Positions 33,813 to 42,188 of a stretch of DNA of 64,000 nucleotides are shown one piece after another. The position numbers were made by a program, and so were the translations under genes. A model generated the notes under the pieces. It did no database searches. It was given only the letters and a program-made list of their open reading frames with translations, and was not told the origin of the DNA. This DNA comes from JASLBX01 sp035762665. GTDB lineage: Bacteria > Actinomycetota > Actinomycetes > Jiangellales > Jiangellaceae. The stretch lies in assembly GCA_035762665.1 (NCBI GenBank), contig DASTNZ010000062.1, positions 56,257 to 120,256 of the forward strand, in the 5' to 3' direction. The stretch's first letter is position 1; every line of letters begins with the position of its first letter.

Positions 33813-34454
33813 GTGCGTCCTGGCACTGTTGTCCTTGCCCACGGCCCTCTCGACCCGCCCGGCTGGTGGGAACCCGTGGCCGCCGAGCTTCGCCGCGTGC
33901 CACTTCACGTTGTCGCGCCCGAGCTCGTCGCCGGCCCGGCACCCTACTCAGTCGGCTGGGTGGCCGGCATGGCCCGACCGCTCCACGCTGCGGCCGTGCC
34001 GACGCCGCTGGTGCTGGTTGCGCATGGCATGGCCGGCCCCTTGCTCCCGGCGTTGGCGCGGACCCAGCGAGCCGCGCGTCGCGCGGTGGGAGGGTATATC
34101 TTCGTCGACGCCTCGCTCCCGCGGCCCGGCGGGCAGACCCATCTCGACCTGCTCCGTGCCGCTGACGCCGATGCCGCCGATCGGGTTCATGCCGCGCTGC
34201 ACGCCGATGCCGAGAGCCATCCGGAGCAGTCGGCGCTCGCCGCTGACCACGCATTTTGGACCGAGCCGCTGCCACCTGCCATCGACTGGCCCGACGCGCC
34301 GTGCGCATACGTGCGGTCGGGTGCCCAAGTCCGCGAGATCGGCCCGACGACGTGGTGGGCGCGGTCGGCCGAGCAGCGCGGCTGGCTTATCGATGATTCG
34401 GCTCGCGACCTTGCTGACACCGTCGTGGACGTAATTGATCAACTTGCCGGATGA
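33813..34454 (+). CDS. Alpha/beta-hydrolase-like protein with altered nucleophile elbow
   Basis: 213 residues. The N-terminal VVLAHGPLDPPGWWEPVAAE looks like the oxyanion HG of alpha/beta hydrolases, and LVLVAHGMAGPLLPALA sits where GHSMGG is expected, so the nucleophile Ser is Gly72. YIFVDASLPRPGG is the next strand. Family resemblance is clear in outline, but without the serine it is unlikely to be a standard hydrolase; a binding or scaffold role is possible. Start GTG 33813; stop 61 bases before the acyltransferase. Confidence 0.68.
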   Translation: MRPGTVVLAHGPLDPPGWWEPVAAELRRVPLHVVAPELVAGPAPYSVGWVAGMARPLHAAAVPTPLVLVAHGMAGPLLPALARTQRAARRAVGGYIFVDASLPRPGGQTHLDLLRAADADAADRVHAALHADAESHPEQSALAADHAFWTEPLPPAIDWPDAPCAYVRSGAQVREIGPTTWWARSAEQRGWLIDDSARDLADTVVDVIDQLAG

Positions 34455-34515
34455 CTGTCAGGGCCGAAACGTGGGTACCTTCACACGGGACACCTGACCG
34501 CGACCCCCTTGATCT

Positions 34516-35607
34516 ATGACCGACGTCACCGAAACACGAACAGCTACACCCCAAGCGGCTGCGCAGCCCGGCAGCGGGCTGGACGGCACCGCCTGGCTGG
34601 ATCTGGCTCGAATCCTCTCGATTGTCGCGGTGGTGCTCATCCATGTGATCGCGCCGGTCGTAACAGGCCGGTGGGCGATCGAGGGCAGCGCCGCGTGGTG
34701 GACGGGCAACTTGCTCGACTCGGCGCTCAGGTGGTGTGTCCCGGTGTTCATCATGATCAGCGGAGCGTTGCTGCTGGATCCGCGCCGGGTGGAGCGCCCA
34801 CGGGACTTCTACCTTCGGCGGCTTGCTCGGGTTGGCGTCCCGCTTGTCACCTGGACGCTCGTCTACCTAGCGTTCCGGCAGTGGTGGCTCAGGGAGGAGC
34901 TGTCGGTCGAGGACGCCGCGCGAGGCGTGTTGGCCGGGACGCCGTTCCTGCAGCTGTATTTCCTGTACGTACTGGTGGGTCTGTATGCGCTTGCCCCGTT
35001 CCTGAAGATCGTAATCCGGCATACGACCAGACGGATGCAAGCCGGACTGGCCGGAGTCCTTATCGCATTCGGTGCGCTCGACCAGATCGCTTCAGTCGTC
35101 GTCCAGGCTGGATCGTCGACGGCGGCGACCCGGTTCCTGCCGTTCGCCGGGTACTTCGTTGCCGGCTGGGTGCTGCGCGACATGCGATTGACACCTCGGC
35201 GGGTACAGGCTGCGGCCGCCGTCTTCGTTACATCCGTCGTTGCCACGGCTGGCCTGGTCGGTGTGTTCACTGCGCCGGCCGGATGGGGCACAGCGGGGCG
35301 GTACCTCTATGGTTTCCTCTCGCCGACGGTCGTCGCGATGTCACTGTCAGCGTTCGTCCTGTTACGGGCTGCTGGCGCGGCGGTACGTGCGCGGCGTGGG
35401 CTCGGCAGCGCCACAGCGGTCACATTCGGCATCTTTCTTGTGCACCCGCTCGTGTTATACCCGCTGCAGGCGAACTGGCGACTGCCGAGCGCTCCTGCCT
35501 CTCTCCTTCTCGTCGCAGGCGCACAGCTGGTCGTAACGATCGCCGTCTCGGTCGCGGTGACCGTTGCCTTACGCCGGATACCGTACGTTCGCGCGGCCGT
35601 CGGATGA
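34516..35607 (+). CDS. Acyltransferase-3 family integral membrane protein
   Basis: 363 residues with about ten membrane helices. The N-terminal LDLARILSIVAVVLIHVIAP places the conserved His of acyltransferase-3/OafA proteins in the first helix; RWCVPVFIMISGALLLDPRR follows, then FYLRRLARVGVPLVTW. FGIFLVHPLVLYPLQ is the late helix motif. These proteins acetylate or succinylate cell-surface sugars; this member has no SGNH domain. The substrate is unknown. Confidence 0.85.
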   Translation: MTDVTETRTATPQAAAQPGSGLDGTAWLDLARILSIVAVVLIHVIAPVVTGRWAIEGSAAWWTGNLLDSALRWCVPVFIMISGALLLDPRRVERPRDFYLRRLARVGVPLVTWTLVYLAFRQWWLREELSVEDAARGVLAGTPFLQLYFLYVLVGLYALAPFLKIVIRHTTRRMQAGLAGVLIAFGALDQIASVVVQAGSSTAATRFLPFAGYFVAGWVLRDMRLTPRRVQAAAAVFVTSVVATAGLVGVFTAPAGWGTAGRYLYGFLSPTVVAMSLSAFVLLRAAGAAVRARRGLGSATAVTFGIFLVHPLVLYPLQANWRLPSAPASLLLVAGAQLVVTIAVSVAVTVALRRIPYVRAAVG

Positions 35608-35611
35608 CGCG

Positions 35612-36382
35612 TCAATTCCTGCGGTCGGCGGGGTGTCGCTTGCCGGTCGCGACGACGAGCCGGCGCGGCAGCCGGGGCAACAGCCAGCTGGCCATCCGGT
35701 ATAGCCCTCCCGGCACCGACACGACCTTGCCCTTCTCGAGGTCGCGCAGCGCGGCCGTTACAAGTCGATCGGCGTCCAACCACATGAACGACGGCATCCC
35801 GGACATGTTCATCTGTGCTCGCTGATGTAGCTCGGTACGTACGAACCCGGGGATCAGAGCCATGACGCGAACGCCGGTGCCACTGAGCCGTGGCGCGAGC
35901 CCCTCGCTGAATATGGTCGCCCAGGCCTTGTGCGCGCTGTACGTACCGCGCGGGACGAACCCGGCGATCGAGCTGACATTGATCACCGCACCATGCCTGC
36001 GCTCGATCATGCCTGGGAGGGCCGCATGAGTGAGCCGAAGGACAGCCACGACCATGACGTTGAGCAGCCGCTGCTCGTCATCGATGTCGTTTGCGAGGAA
36101 CGGCTTGCGTAGCGCAAATCCCGCATTGTTGACCAGGATGTCCACCGGGCGTGACGAGTCACGAAGCCGCCGCTCGACGCCAGCCATCCCGTCGAGCGTG
36201 CTGAGATCCGCGGGAAGCACCTCGGCGGTGACGCCGTACTGCTTCTCGAGGTCGGATGCGGTCGCCGCCAGCCGCTCGGTGTCCCTTGAGACAAGCACCA
36301 GGTCGTGCCCGGACGCGGCGAGCCGGCGAGCGAACGCGTTCCCGATGCCGGCGGTCGGACCGGTCACTAGCGCAGTTGGCAT
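35612..36382 (-). CDS. SDR-family NAD(P)-dependent oxidoreductase
   Basis: 256 residues, classical short-chain dehydrogenase. TGPTAGIGNAFARRLA is the glycine-rich dinucleotide motif, ILVNNAGFALRKPF the NNAG strand, VINVSSIAGFVPRGTYSAHK holds catalytic Ser, Tyr and Lys (YSAHK). The C-terminal 60 residues (GGLYRMASWLLPRLPRRLVV) are basic and amphipathic, as in SDRs that associate with membranes. It converges tightly with the acyltransferase (4 bases). Confidence 0.9.
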   Translation of the reverse strand: MPTALVTGPTAGIGNAFARRLAASGHDLVLVSRDTERLAATASDLEKQYGVTAEVLPADLSTLDGMAGVERRLRDSSRPVDILVNNAGFALRKPFLANDIDDEQRLLNVMVVAVLRLTHAALPGMIERRHGAVINVSSIAGFVPRGTYSAHKAWATIFSEGLAPRLSGTGVRVMALIPGFVRTELHQRAQMNMSGMPSFMWLDADRLVTAALRDLEKGKVVSVPGGLYRMASWLLPRLPRRLVVATGKRHPADRRN

Positions 36383-36416
36383 GGCACCCGACCTTACCCA
36401 CCGCCATCCTCGTGAT

Positions 36417-36457
36417 CATCGGCACTTTCCGGGCCATGTAGCCGGAAAGTGCCGATG
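36417..36457. terminator. Perfect 16-bp stem hairpin after clpB
   Basis: Arms 36417-36432 (CATCGGCACTTTCCGG) and 36442-36457 are exact complements with a 9-base loop. It starts 26 bases downstream of the clpB stop and lies just before the SDR gene start, so it probably terminates clpB transcription. Its clean form resembles dispersed palindromic repeats; no second copy is seen here. Confidence 0.75.
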
Positions 36458-36482
36458 AGGTCCGTGGAGGATCGAGGGAAGG

Positions 36483-39068
36483 CTAGGCGCGCTGGACGGT
36501 AAGGGTGTCTGCGGCCTCGTCGAGGTCGACGGAAACCGTGTCGCCGTCCTTGATCTCACCGGCCAGGATCGCGCGAGCCAGCTTGTCGCCTATCGCCGAC
36601 TGCACCAGGCGGCGCAGCGGTCGGGCACCGTACACCGGGTCGTACCCCGTGAGCGCAAGCCACTCCTTGGCCGCGTCGCTGACCTGAAGCGTCAAGCGCC
36701 GGTCAGCCAGGCGATCGGCCAGCAGCGACACCTGTAGCTCGACGATACGGGCAAGCTCGTCCATGCCCAGCGGGTCGAACATGACGACGTCGTCGAGCCG
36801 GTTGAGGAACTCCGGCTTGAAGGACGTCCGCACGACCTCCATCGCCTTCTCTCGCTTGGCCTGCTCGTCCAAGGTCGGGTCGGCGAGGAACACCGAGCCC
36901 AGGTTGGACGTCAGGATCAGGATCGCGTTGCGGAAGTCGACCGTGCGCCCCTGCCCGTCAGTGAGCCGGCCATCGTCGAGCACCTGCAGCAGGACGTCGA
37001 AGACCTCGGGGTGAGCCTTCTCGACCTCGTCCAGCAGGATGACCGAGTACGGGCGCCGCCGGACGGCCTCAGTGAGTTGGCCACCCTCCTCGTATCCCAC
37101 GTATCCGGGCGGCGCGCCGACCAGTCGGGCGACACTGTGCTTCTCGCCGTACTCGCTCATGTCGATCCGCACCATCGCTCGATCGTCGTCGAACAGGAAC
37201 CCGGCAAGGGCCTTGGCCAGCTCCGTCTTACCGACGCCGGTGGGCCCGAGGAACAGGAATGACCCCGTTGGCCGGTCCGGGTCGGAGACGCCGGCCCGCG
37301 CCCGCCGGACGGCGTCCGAAACCGTTGCCACCGCTCGCTGCTGGCCGACAACGCGGCGGCCTAGCTCCTCCTCCATCCGCAGCAGTTTGCCGGTCTCGCC
37401 CTCGAGGAGCCGGCCGGCCGGGATGCCGGTCCACGCCGAGACCACGTCGGCCACGTCGTCCGGTCCGACCTCTTCTTTGACCATGGCATTCGCCGGCCGG
37501 TCGGCTTCGGCTTCCGCTGCTGCTGCGAGTTCCTTTTCCAGCTGCGGGATCTTGCCGTAGAGAATCTCGCTGGCACCGGCCAGGTCGCCCTCCCGCTGCG
37601 CGCGCTCGGCCTGGCCGCGCAGCTCGTCGATCTGCTCCTTGAGCGCGCCGACCCGGTTCAGGCTGGCCTTCTCCTGCTCCCACCGGGCCTCCAGGCCGCG
37701 CAGCTCTTCCTCGGTGTCGGCCAGCTCTGCGCGGAGTGCGGCCAGCCGTTCCTTGGACGGTGCGTCGGTCTCCTTCTCCAGCGCAAGCTCCTCCATCTTC
37801 AGCCGATCGACCGCCCGGCGCAGCGTGTCGATCTCAACCGGGGACGAGTCGATCTCCATCCGGAGCCGGGACGCGGCCTCGTCGACCAGATCGATCGCCT
37901 TGTCCGGCAGCTGGCGGCCGGTGATGTAGCGGTCGGACAAGGTGGCCGCGGCGACCAGGGCAGCATCGGAGATCTGCACCTTGTGGTGCGCCTCGTACCG
38001 CTCCCGGAGCCCGCGCAGGATCGCGATGGTGTCCTCGACGCTGGGCTCGCCGACGTAGACCTGCTGGAACCGCCGCTCGAGGGCGGGATCCTTCTCGATG
38101 CGCTCGCGGTACTCGTCCAGCGTCGTGGCACCGACCATACGTAGCTCGCCACGGGCCAGCATCGGCTTGAGCATGTTGCCGGCGTCCAATGCCGAGTCAC
38201 CGCCCGCACCCGCGCCGACGACGGTGTGCAGCTCGTCGATGAAGGTGATGATCTGGCCCTCGCTGGCCTTGATCTCGTCCAGCACCGCCTTGAGCCGCTC
38301 CTCGAACTCGCCGCGGTACTTCGCGCCGGCCAGCATGGCGCCCAAGTCCAGGGCGACAAGGCGCTTGCCGCGCAACGATTCAGGGACGTCGCCGGCCACG
38401 ATGCGCTGTGCCAGCCCCTCGACGACGGCGGTTTTGCCGACGCCGGGTTCGCCGATCAGTACCGGGTTGTTCTTGGTCCGGCGGGAGAGCACCTGCACGA
38501 CTCGCCTGATCTCCGAGTCGCGCCCGATAACAGGGTCGATCTTCCCCTCGCGCGCCCGCTCGACAAGATCGACGCCGTACTTGTTAAGCGCGTCGTACGT
38601 GCCTTCCGGGTCGGGAGACGTCACCCTCGCGCTGCCGCGTACCTGGCTGAAGGCGGCTCGCAGCCGCTCGGCCGTGACGCCGTAGCGGGCCAGCAGGTCT
38701 TTCACCGGTGAGTCGACGTGCGCCAGCCCGACGAGCAGGTGCTCGGTGGACACGTACTCGTCGCTGAGCTCGCGAGCGACCTCCCCGGCGTGCGACAGCA
38801 CGGCGTAGGTTTGCCGGGCGAGCCCGGGCGCACCGACGGTAGAGCCGGACGTGGCCGGAAGGGCTTCGGTGGCGGCGTCGACGTCGGACCGAACGGAGGC
38901 CACATCGGCGCCAGCCGCCTCGAGCAGCGGCACGGTGATTCCTTCGGACTGCGCGAGCAAGGCGCGCAGGATGTGAACCGGCTCCACCTGCGGATTGCCA
39001 GCGGTGGCCGCACTGCGAACGGCAACGGAGAGGGCCTCCTGAGCCTTGGTGGTCAGTTGGTCGTTCAT
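36483..39068 (-). CDS. clpB: ATP-dependent chaperone ClpB
   Basis: 861-residue Hsp100 disaggregase that works with DnaK. N-terminal repeat domain (residues 1-150), first AAA+ with Walker A GEPGVGKTAVVEGLA near 205 and Walker B IITFIDELHTVVGAG, the coiled-coil middle domain (RLKMEELALEKETDAPSKER region), second AAA+ with GPTGVGKTELAKALA, pore loop GAPPGYVGYEEGG and arginine finger region. The partner DnaK-GrpE-DnaJ and regulator HspR are encoded at the window end. An HspR-type site lies upstream. Confidence 0.98.
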   Translation of the reverse strand: MNDQLTTKAQEALSVAVRSAATAGNPQVEPVHILRALLAQSEGITVPLLEAAGADVASVRSDVDAATEALPATSGSTVGAPGLARQTYAVLSHAGEVARELSDEYVSTEHLLVGLAHVDSPVKDLLARYGVTAERLRAAFSQVRGSARVTSPDPEGTYDALNKYGVDLVERAREGKIDPVIGRDSEIRRVVQVLSRRTKNNPVLIGEPGVGKTAVVEGLAQRIVAGDVPESLRGKRLVALDLGAMLAGAKYRGEFEERLKAVLDEIKASEGQIITFIDELHTVVGAGAGGDSALDAGNMLKPMLARGELRMVGATTLDEYRERIEKDPALERRFQQVYVGEPSVEDTIAILRGLRERYEAHHKVQISDAALVAAATLSDRYITGRQLPDKAIDLVDEAASRLRMEIDSSPVEIDTLRRAVDRLKMEELALEKETDAPSKERLAALRAELADTEEELRGLEARWEQEKASLNRVGALKEQIDELRGQAERAQREGDLAGASEILYGKIPQLEKELAAAAEAEADRPANAMVKEEVGPDDVADVVSAWTGIPAGRLLEGETGKLLRMEEELGRRVVGQQRAVATVSDAVRRARAGVSDPDRPTGSFLFLGPTGVGKTELAKALAGFLFDDDRAMVRIDMSEYGEKHSVARLVGAPPGYVGYEEGGQLTEAVRRRPYSVILLDEVEKAHPEVFDVLLQVLDDGRLTDGQGRTVDFRNAILILTSNLGSVFLADPTLDEQAKREKAMEVVRTSFKPEFLNRLDDVVMFDPLGMDELARIVELQVSLLADRLADRRLTLQVSDAAKEWLALTGYDPVYGARPLRRLVQSAIGDKLARAILAGEIKDGDTVSVDLDEAADTLTVQRA

Positions 39069-39088
39069 CGTTCTCCCAGGTCGGTACG

Positions 39089-39102
39089 TGAGCGATCGCT
39101 CA
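39089..39102. promoter_or_regulatory. 14-bp perfect palindrome before clpB
   Basis: TGAGCGATCGCTCA is self-complementary and begins 21 bases upstream of the clpB start. Such palindromes are commonly TetR-type operators, but no TetR gene is nearby. It may be part of the heat-shock control region with the HAIR-like site 16 bases further out. Confidence 0.5.
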
Positions 39103-39118
39103 ACACAACGTCGACAAA

Positions 39119-39139
39119 GTTGAGTCTGTTCCGCTCAAC
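39119..39139. promoter_or_regulatory. HAIR-like HspR operator upstream of clpB
   Basis: GTTGAGT-CTGTTCC-GCTCAAC matches the HspR inverted repeat CTTGAGT-N7-ACTCAAG with the same 7-7-7 spacing and three differences. In Streptomyces and Mycobacterium HspR represses clpB and the dnaK operon, and hspR is encoded here at 61.4-61.8 kb. It lies about 50 bases before the clpB start. Confidence 0.7.
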
Positions 39140-39267
39140 TAAATCGGGCCCGGCATAACCCTGCGGAACCACGCTATGTTGGCGAGCATGGCTGATCGAG
39201 CGCTCGACTACCAGCGAAGTGCGAGGAATCGCCGACGCTGCCGCCGTACGGATACCGGTACGACCGC

Positions 39268-39387
39268 GTGGAGCGGGGCCCGTTGAGCCCGCAGCCGACG
39301 CTCGTGCCGAGGTCGGAGCTCCGCGATTGGCTGTTCACTCCCAGGGGCACCGGCGAGTTCGCCTCGCGGGGGATACCGGTGGCGTGA
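39268..39387 (+). CDS. Possible small or 5'-truncated ORF overlapping the FAD oxidase start
   Basis: The frame reads PLSPQPTLVPRSELRDWLFT then PRGTGEFASRGIPVA, a protein-like 39 codons from GTG 39268 to the TGA that overlaps the oxidase GTG (GTGA). The same frame is open upstream to 39196 but without a usual start codon, whereas an ATG at 39188 opens a different frame, so a frameshifted longer gene is possible. I do not recognise the family. A real upstream coupled cistron or a decayed one are both possible. Confidence 0.35.
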   Translation: MERGPLSPQPTLVPRSELRDWLFTPRGTGEFASRGIPVA

Positions 39388-40742
39388 ACCTCATCGACCG
39401 GCTGGCCAAGATCGTCGGCTCGGAGTACGTGCTCACCGATCCGGCCATCACCGAAAGCTACATCACCGACTGGACAGGACGCTGGCATGGTCGGACGTGC
39501 GCCGTGGTCCGCCCCGCGTCAGCCGAGGAGGTTTCCGGCGTGGTGAAGCAATGCGCGAACGCCGGCGTGGCCATCGTCCCGCAAGGCGGCAACACCGGGC
39601 TTGTCGGTGCGTCGGTTCCGCATGACGGCGAGTTGGTTTTGAGCCTGCGGCGGCTGGACGCCATCGAGTCGGTCGACCCGGTCGAGCGCACGCTGGGCGC
39701 CGGCGCCGGGGTCACTCTGGCGGCGGCCCAAAGAGCGGCCGCCTCCGAAGGCCTCATGCTCGGCATCGACCTGGCCGCTCGTGACTCCGCCACTCTCGGC
39801 GGCGTTGTGGCTACCAACGCTGGTGGACTCCGAGTGATCAGGCATGGTTCCACGCGGGGCCAGTTGGTCGGCGCAGAGGTTGTGCTCGGCGACGGCTCGG
39901 TTGTGCGGCGCTGGTCCGGCCTGGCCAAGGACAACGTGGGGTACGACATACCGGGACTCCTCGCCGGCAGCGAGGGCACGCTGGGAATCGTCACGAAGGT
40001 ACTGCTGCGACTCACCGAGCCGCCGCGAAGTGTGTGGGTAGCGATGGTGGGAGTTTCGTCGATCGACGATGCTCACGCGGTAGTCGCCGGCGTCCGCCGA
40101 GCCGGCATCACCCTCGAGGCGGCCGAGTACTTCCACGCGGCAGGGTTGCGGCTGGTCCGCGACCGCGCCGGGCTACGTGGTCTCTTCGGTGCGGAGTACC
40201 CGGTCTACCTCTTGGCGGAGATGTCCGGAACGACTGACGCGGCACTGGCGAATGCGTTCGCCGAGTTGGGCGAGCTGGTGGGGGATGCCACGATCGAGGC
40301 AGGCCCGGCGAAGCGGCTCTGGGCGTATCGCGAGAGCTTTCCCGATGCCGTCCGGACGGCGGGCCTCACCACGGGCACTCCCGCGCTCAAGCTGGACGTT
40401 TCGCTACCGCTCCGGCGCCAAGGGACCTTCGATGCCGCCCTGAGGGAGCTGGCTGAGCAATGGCCGGGGACGCTGGTCGTGTCCTTTGGGCACCTGGCTG
40501 AGGGCAACGCACACATCAATCTGATCGGCGTCCCTGCAGAGGCGGCGGACGAGGCCATGGACGCCGCCCTGCGGCTCGTTGTGGACCACGGCGGCAGCAT
40601 CAGCGCCGAGCACGGCATCGGGCGGCTCAAGCGCCGGTGGCTACCGTTGCAGCGGTCGGCTGCGGATATCGCCGCGATGCGAGCCATCAAGAACGCGCTC
40701 GATCCCCACGGGATCTTGTCGCCGGGGACGTTGCTGCCTTAG
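39384..40742 (+). CDS. FAD-binding oxidoreductase, GlcD / D-2-hydroxyacid dehydrogenase type
   Basis: 452 residues, vanillyl-alcohol-oxidase superfamily. IVPQGGNTGLVGASVPHDGE is the PP-loop that binds FAD, DLAARDSATLGGVVATNAGG the second FAD loop, LLAGSEGTLGIVTKVLLRL the third. The C-terminal domain has FGHLAEGNAHINLIG and SISAEHGIGRLKRRWL, the substrate and metal region of D-lactate/D-2-hydroxyglutarate dehydrogenases. The frame opens at 39219, but the family start is at GTG 39384. The substrate is probably a D-2-hydroxyacid. Confidence 0.9.
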   Translation: MNLIDRLAKIVGSEYVLTDPAITESYITDWTGRWHGRTCAVVRPASAEEVSGVVKQCANAGVAIVPQGGNTGLVGASVPHDGELVLSLRRLDAIESVDPVERTLGAGAGVTLAAAQRAAASEGLMLGIDLAARDSATLGGVVATNAGGLRVIRHGSTRGQLVGAEVVLGDGSVVRRWSGLAKDNVGYDIPGLLAGSEGTLGIVTKVLLRLTEPPRSVWVAMVGVSSIDDAHAVVAGVRRAGITLEAAEYFHAAGLRLVRDRAGLRGLFGAEYPVYLLAEMSGTTDAALANAFAELGELVGDATIEAGPAKRLWAYRESFPDAVRTAGLTTGTPALKLDVSLPLRRQGTFDAALRELAEQWPGTLVVSFGHLAEGNAHINLIGVPAEAADEAMDAALRLVVDHGGSISAEHGIGRLKRRWLPLQRSAADIAAMRAIKNALDPHGILSPGTLLP

Positions 40743-40761
40743 CGGCGGACACCCAAGCCGG

Positions 40762-41470
40762 CTATGCGATCCGGTTGGGACTTTGCTCGAACGCGCGGCG
40801 CAGGGCGCTGGGCATCCTCGCCACGACGTCAGGCGGGTACTCGACACGGTGCCGCCCGGTGCGGAGCGCCAGTGCCGGTGGGCGGCGCTCGAAGCACCAG
40901 TCGCATCGGCCGATCGACCCCGTGGCGATGAACCGCCCACACTCGAGGCATCGGTCACGTAGCTGGTGCCGGCGCCGCACTGCGTTGCGCCGGTAGATGA
41001 GGAGGCTGTCCGGCACCTGCGGCCAGTGAGGCAGGGCGACTTGCTCGACCACGGTCCAGTTCAAGGCCAGCTCGCGGTGGAACCGGACCGAACCGGCCGC
41101 CTCCTGACCAGCGTAGATGAACATTTCGCCCGGGTAAGCGCGAAGTACCTGGTAGCTTGCTGCGTCATCACCATATGGCGGCCAGCACAGCAGGAGAGTG
41201 TGCTTGCGATGCTGGCGGACCGCCGCCACCGAGGACCCGGTTCGCACGGCCGTCCAGGACTGGTGCATGGCGGGGTGGGGGAACCGGCGACAGCCAGCGT
41301 GAACGGCCGTGGTACTCCCGGCCGACGGGGACGTGGCGCCACGTGTCCGGGCCGTTCGGCATGACAGCTCGGCCGCATGCCGCACAGATCGGGTGCGCAT
41401 CCACAAGCACGCGCCGGCCACGGGTGACCAACGGCCTGATCCCGTCTGGATGGTCGACGAGCCGCGGCAC
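40762..41470 (-). pseudogene. Frameshifted methyltransferase-like gene
   Basis: Two minus-strand frames join into one protein-like sequence. The 5' part from GTG 41470 reads LVDHPDGIRPLVTRGRR then AHPICAACGRAVMPNGPDTW; the 3' part, in another frame down to 40762, reads SWTAVRTGSSVAAVRQHRKH, TLLLCWPPYGDDAASYQVLR and AYPGEMFIYAGQ. LCWPPY with a following YxG resembles the C-terminal part of a class-I methyltransferase-like family. The switch lies near 41272-41300 beside a G-run (41272-41281). Either a natural slippage/pseudogene or a sequence error. A Cys4 knuckle (CLECG, CDWC) ends it. Confidence 0.5.
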
Positions 41471-41483
41471 GGCGGTGCCCTTG

Positions 41484-42188
41484 CTACAGGCCGAGCACGC
41501 TCTGCTGCACCTGGCTGTTACGGCGCAGCGCGTCCGACGCACCAGCGGTGACGATGCGACCCTCGCTGAGCAGGTAGCCCCGGTCGGAAATCGCCAGGGC
41601 GCGTTCGACCTCCTGCTCGACCAGCAGCACACTCACGCCGTCCGACCTGATCGTCTCGATGGCCTCGAACACCTCGTCGACCACAACGGGGGCGAGTCCG
41701 AGCGACGGCTCGTCCATCAGCAGCAACCGGGGCCGGGCCATCAGCGCTCGGCCGATGGCGAGCATCTGCTGCTCTCCGCCGGACAGGGTCATCGCCTGCT
41801 GGTTAGAGCGGTCGGCCAGCCGGGGGAACAGTTGCTCGACTCGAGTGAGGGTATCTCGATGATCGGCGCGGGCGCCCCGCCGGTGCGCGCCGAGCAGCAG
41901 GTTGTCGTGCACCGACATATTGGCAAAGACGCGACGCCCTTCCGGCACGATCGCGACGCCGTGGGAGCAGACCTGCGGCGCCGGCAGAGTGGCCAGGTCC
42001 GCCCCGTCCAGCACGATCCGCCCGCGGATCGTTCGCAGCAGTCCGGCGACCGCCATGACCAACGTGGATTTGCCGGCGCCGTTGGGGCCGATGACGCTGA
42101 CGATCTCTGCGTCACCGACGGCCAGATCCACGGCCCACAACGCCTGGGCGTGGCCGTGGAAGGCGTCCAGACCATGGATCTCAAGCAT
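41484..42188 (-). CDS. livF: Branched-chain amino acid-type ABC transporter ATP-binding protein LivF
   Basis: 234 residues. Walker A GPNGAGKSTLVMAVAG, IVPEGRRVFANMSVHDNLLL (LivF Q-loop), signature TLSGGEQQMLAIGRALMARP, Walker B LLLMDEPSLGLAP, and VLLVEQEVERALAISDRGYL. It overlaps the LivM-LivG fusion by eight bases as last transporter gene of the minus-strand accessory operon. It should pair with the LivG domain of the fusion to power transport. Confidence 0.94.
   Translation of the reverse strand: MLEIHGLDAFHGHAQALWAVDLAVGDAEIVSVIGPNGAGKSTLVMAVAGLLRTIRGRIVLDGADLATLPAPQVCSHGVAIVPEGRRVFANMSVHDNLLLGAHRRGARADHRDTLTRVEQLFPRLADRSNQQAMTLSGGEQQMLAIGRALMARPRLLLMDEPSLGLAPVVVDEVFEAIETIRSDGVSVLLVEQEVERALAISDRGYLLSEGRIVTAGASDALRRNSQVQQSVLGL

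Larger units (their letters stand above)
39069..39383. other. clpB/oxidase divergent intergenic region
   Basis: 315 bases. It holds a 14-bp palindrome, an HspR-type inverted repeat and, in its right part, a short open frame overlapping the oxidase start; these are listed separately. TATGTT near 39174 could be a -10 for rightward transcription. Confidence 0.5.
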
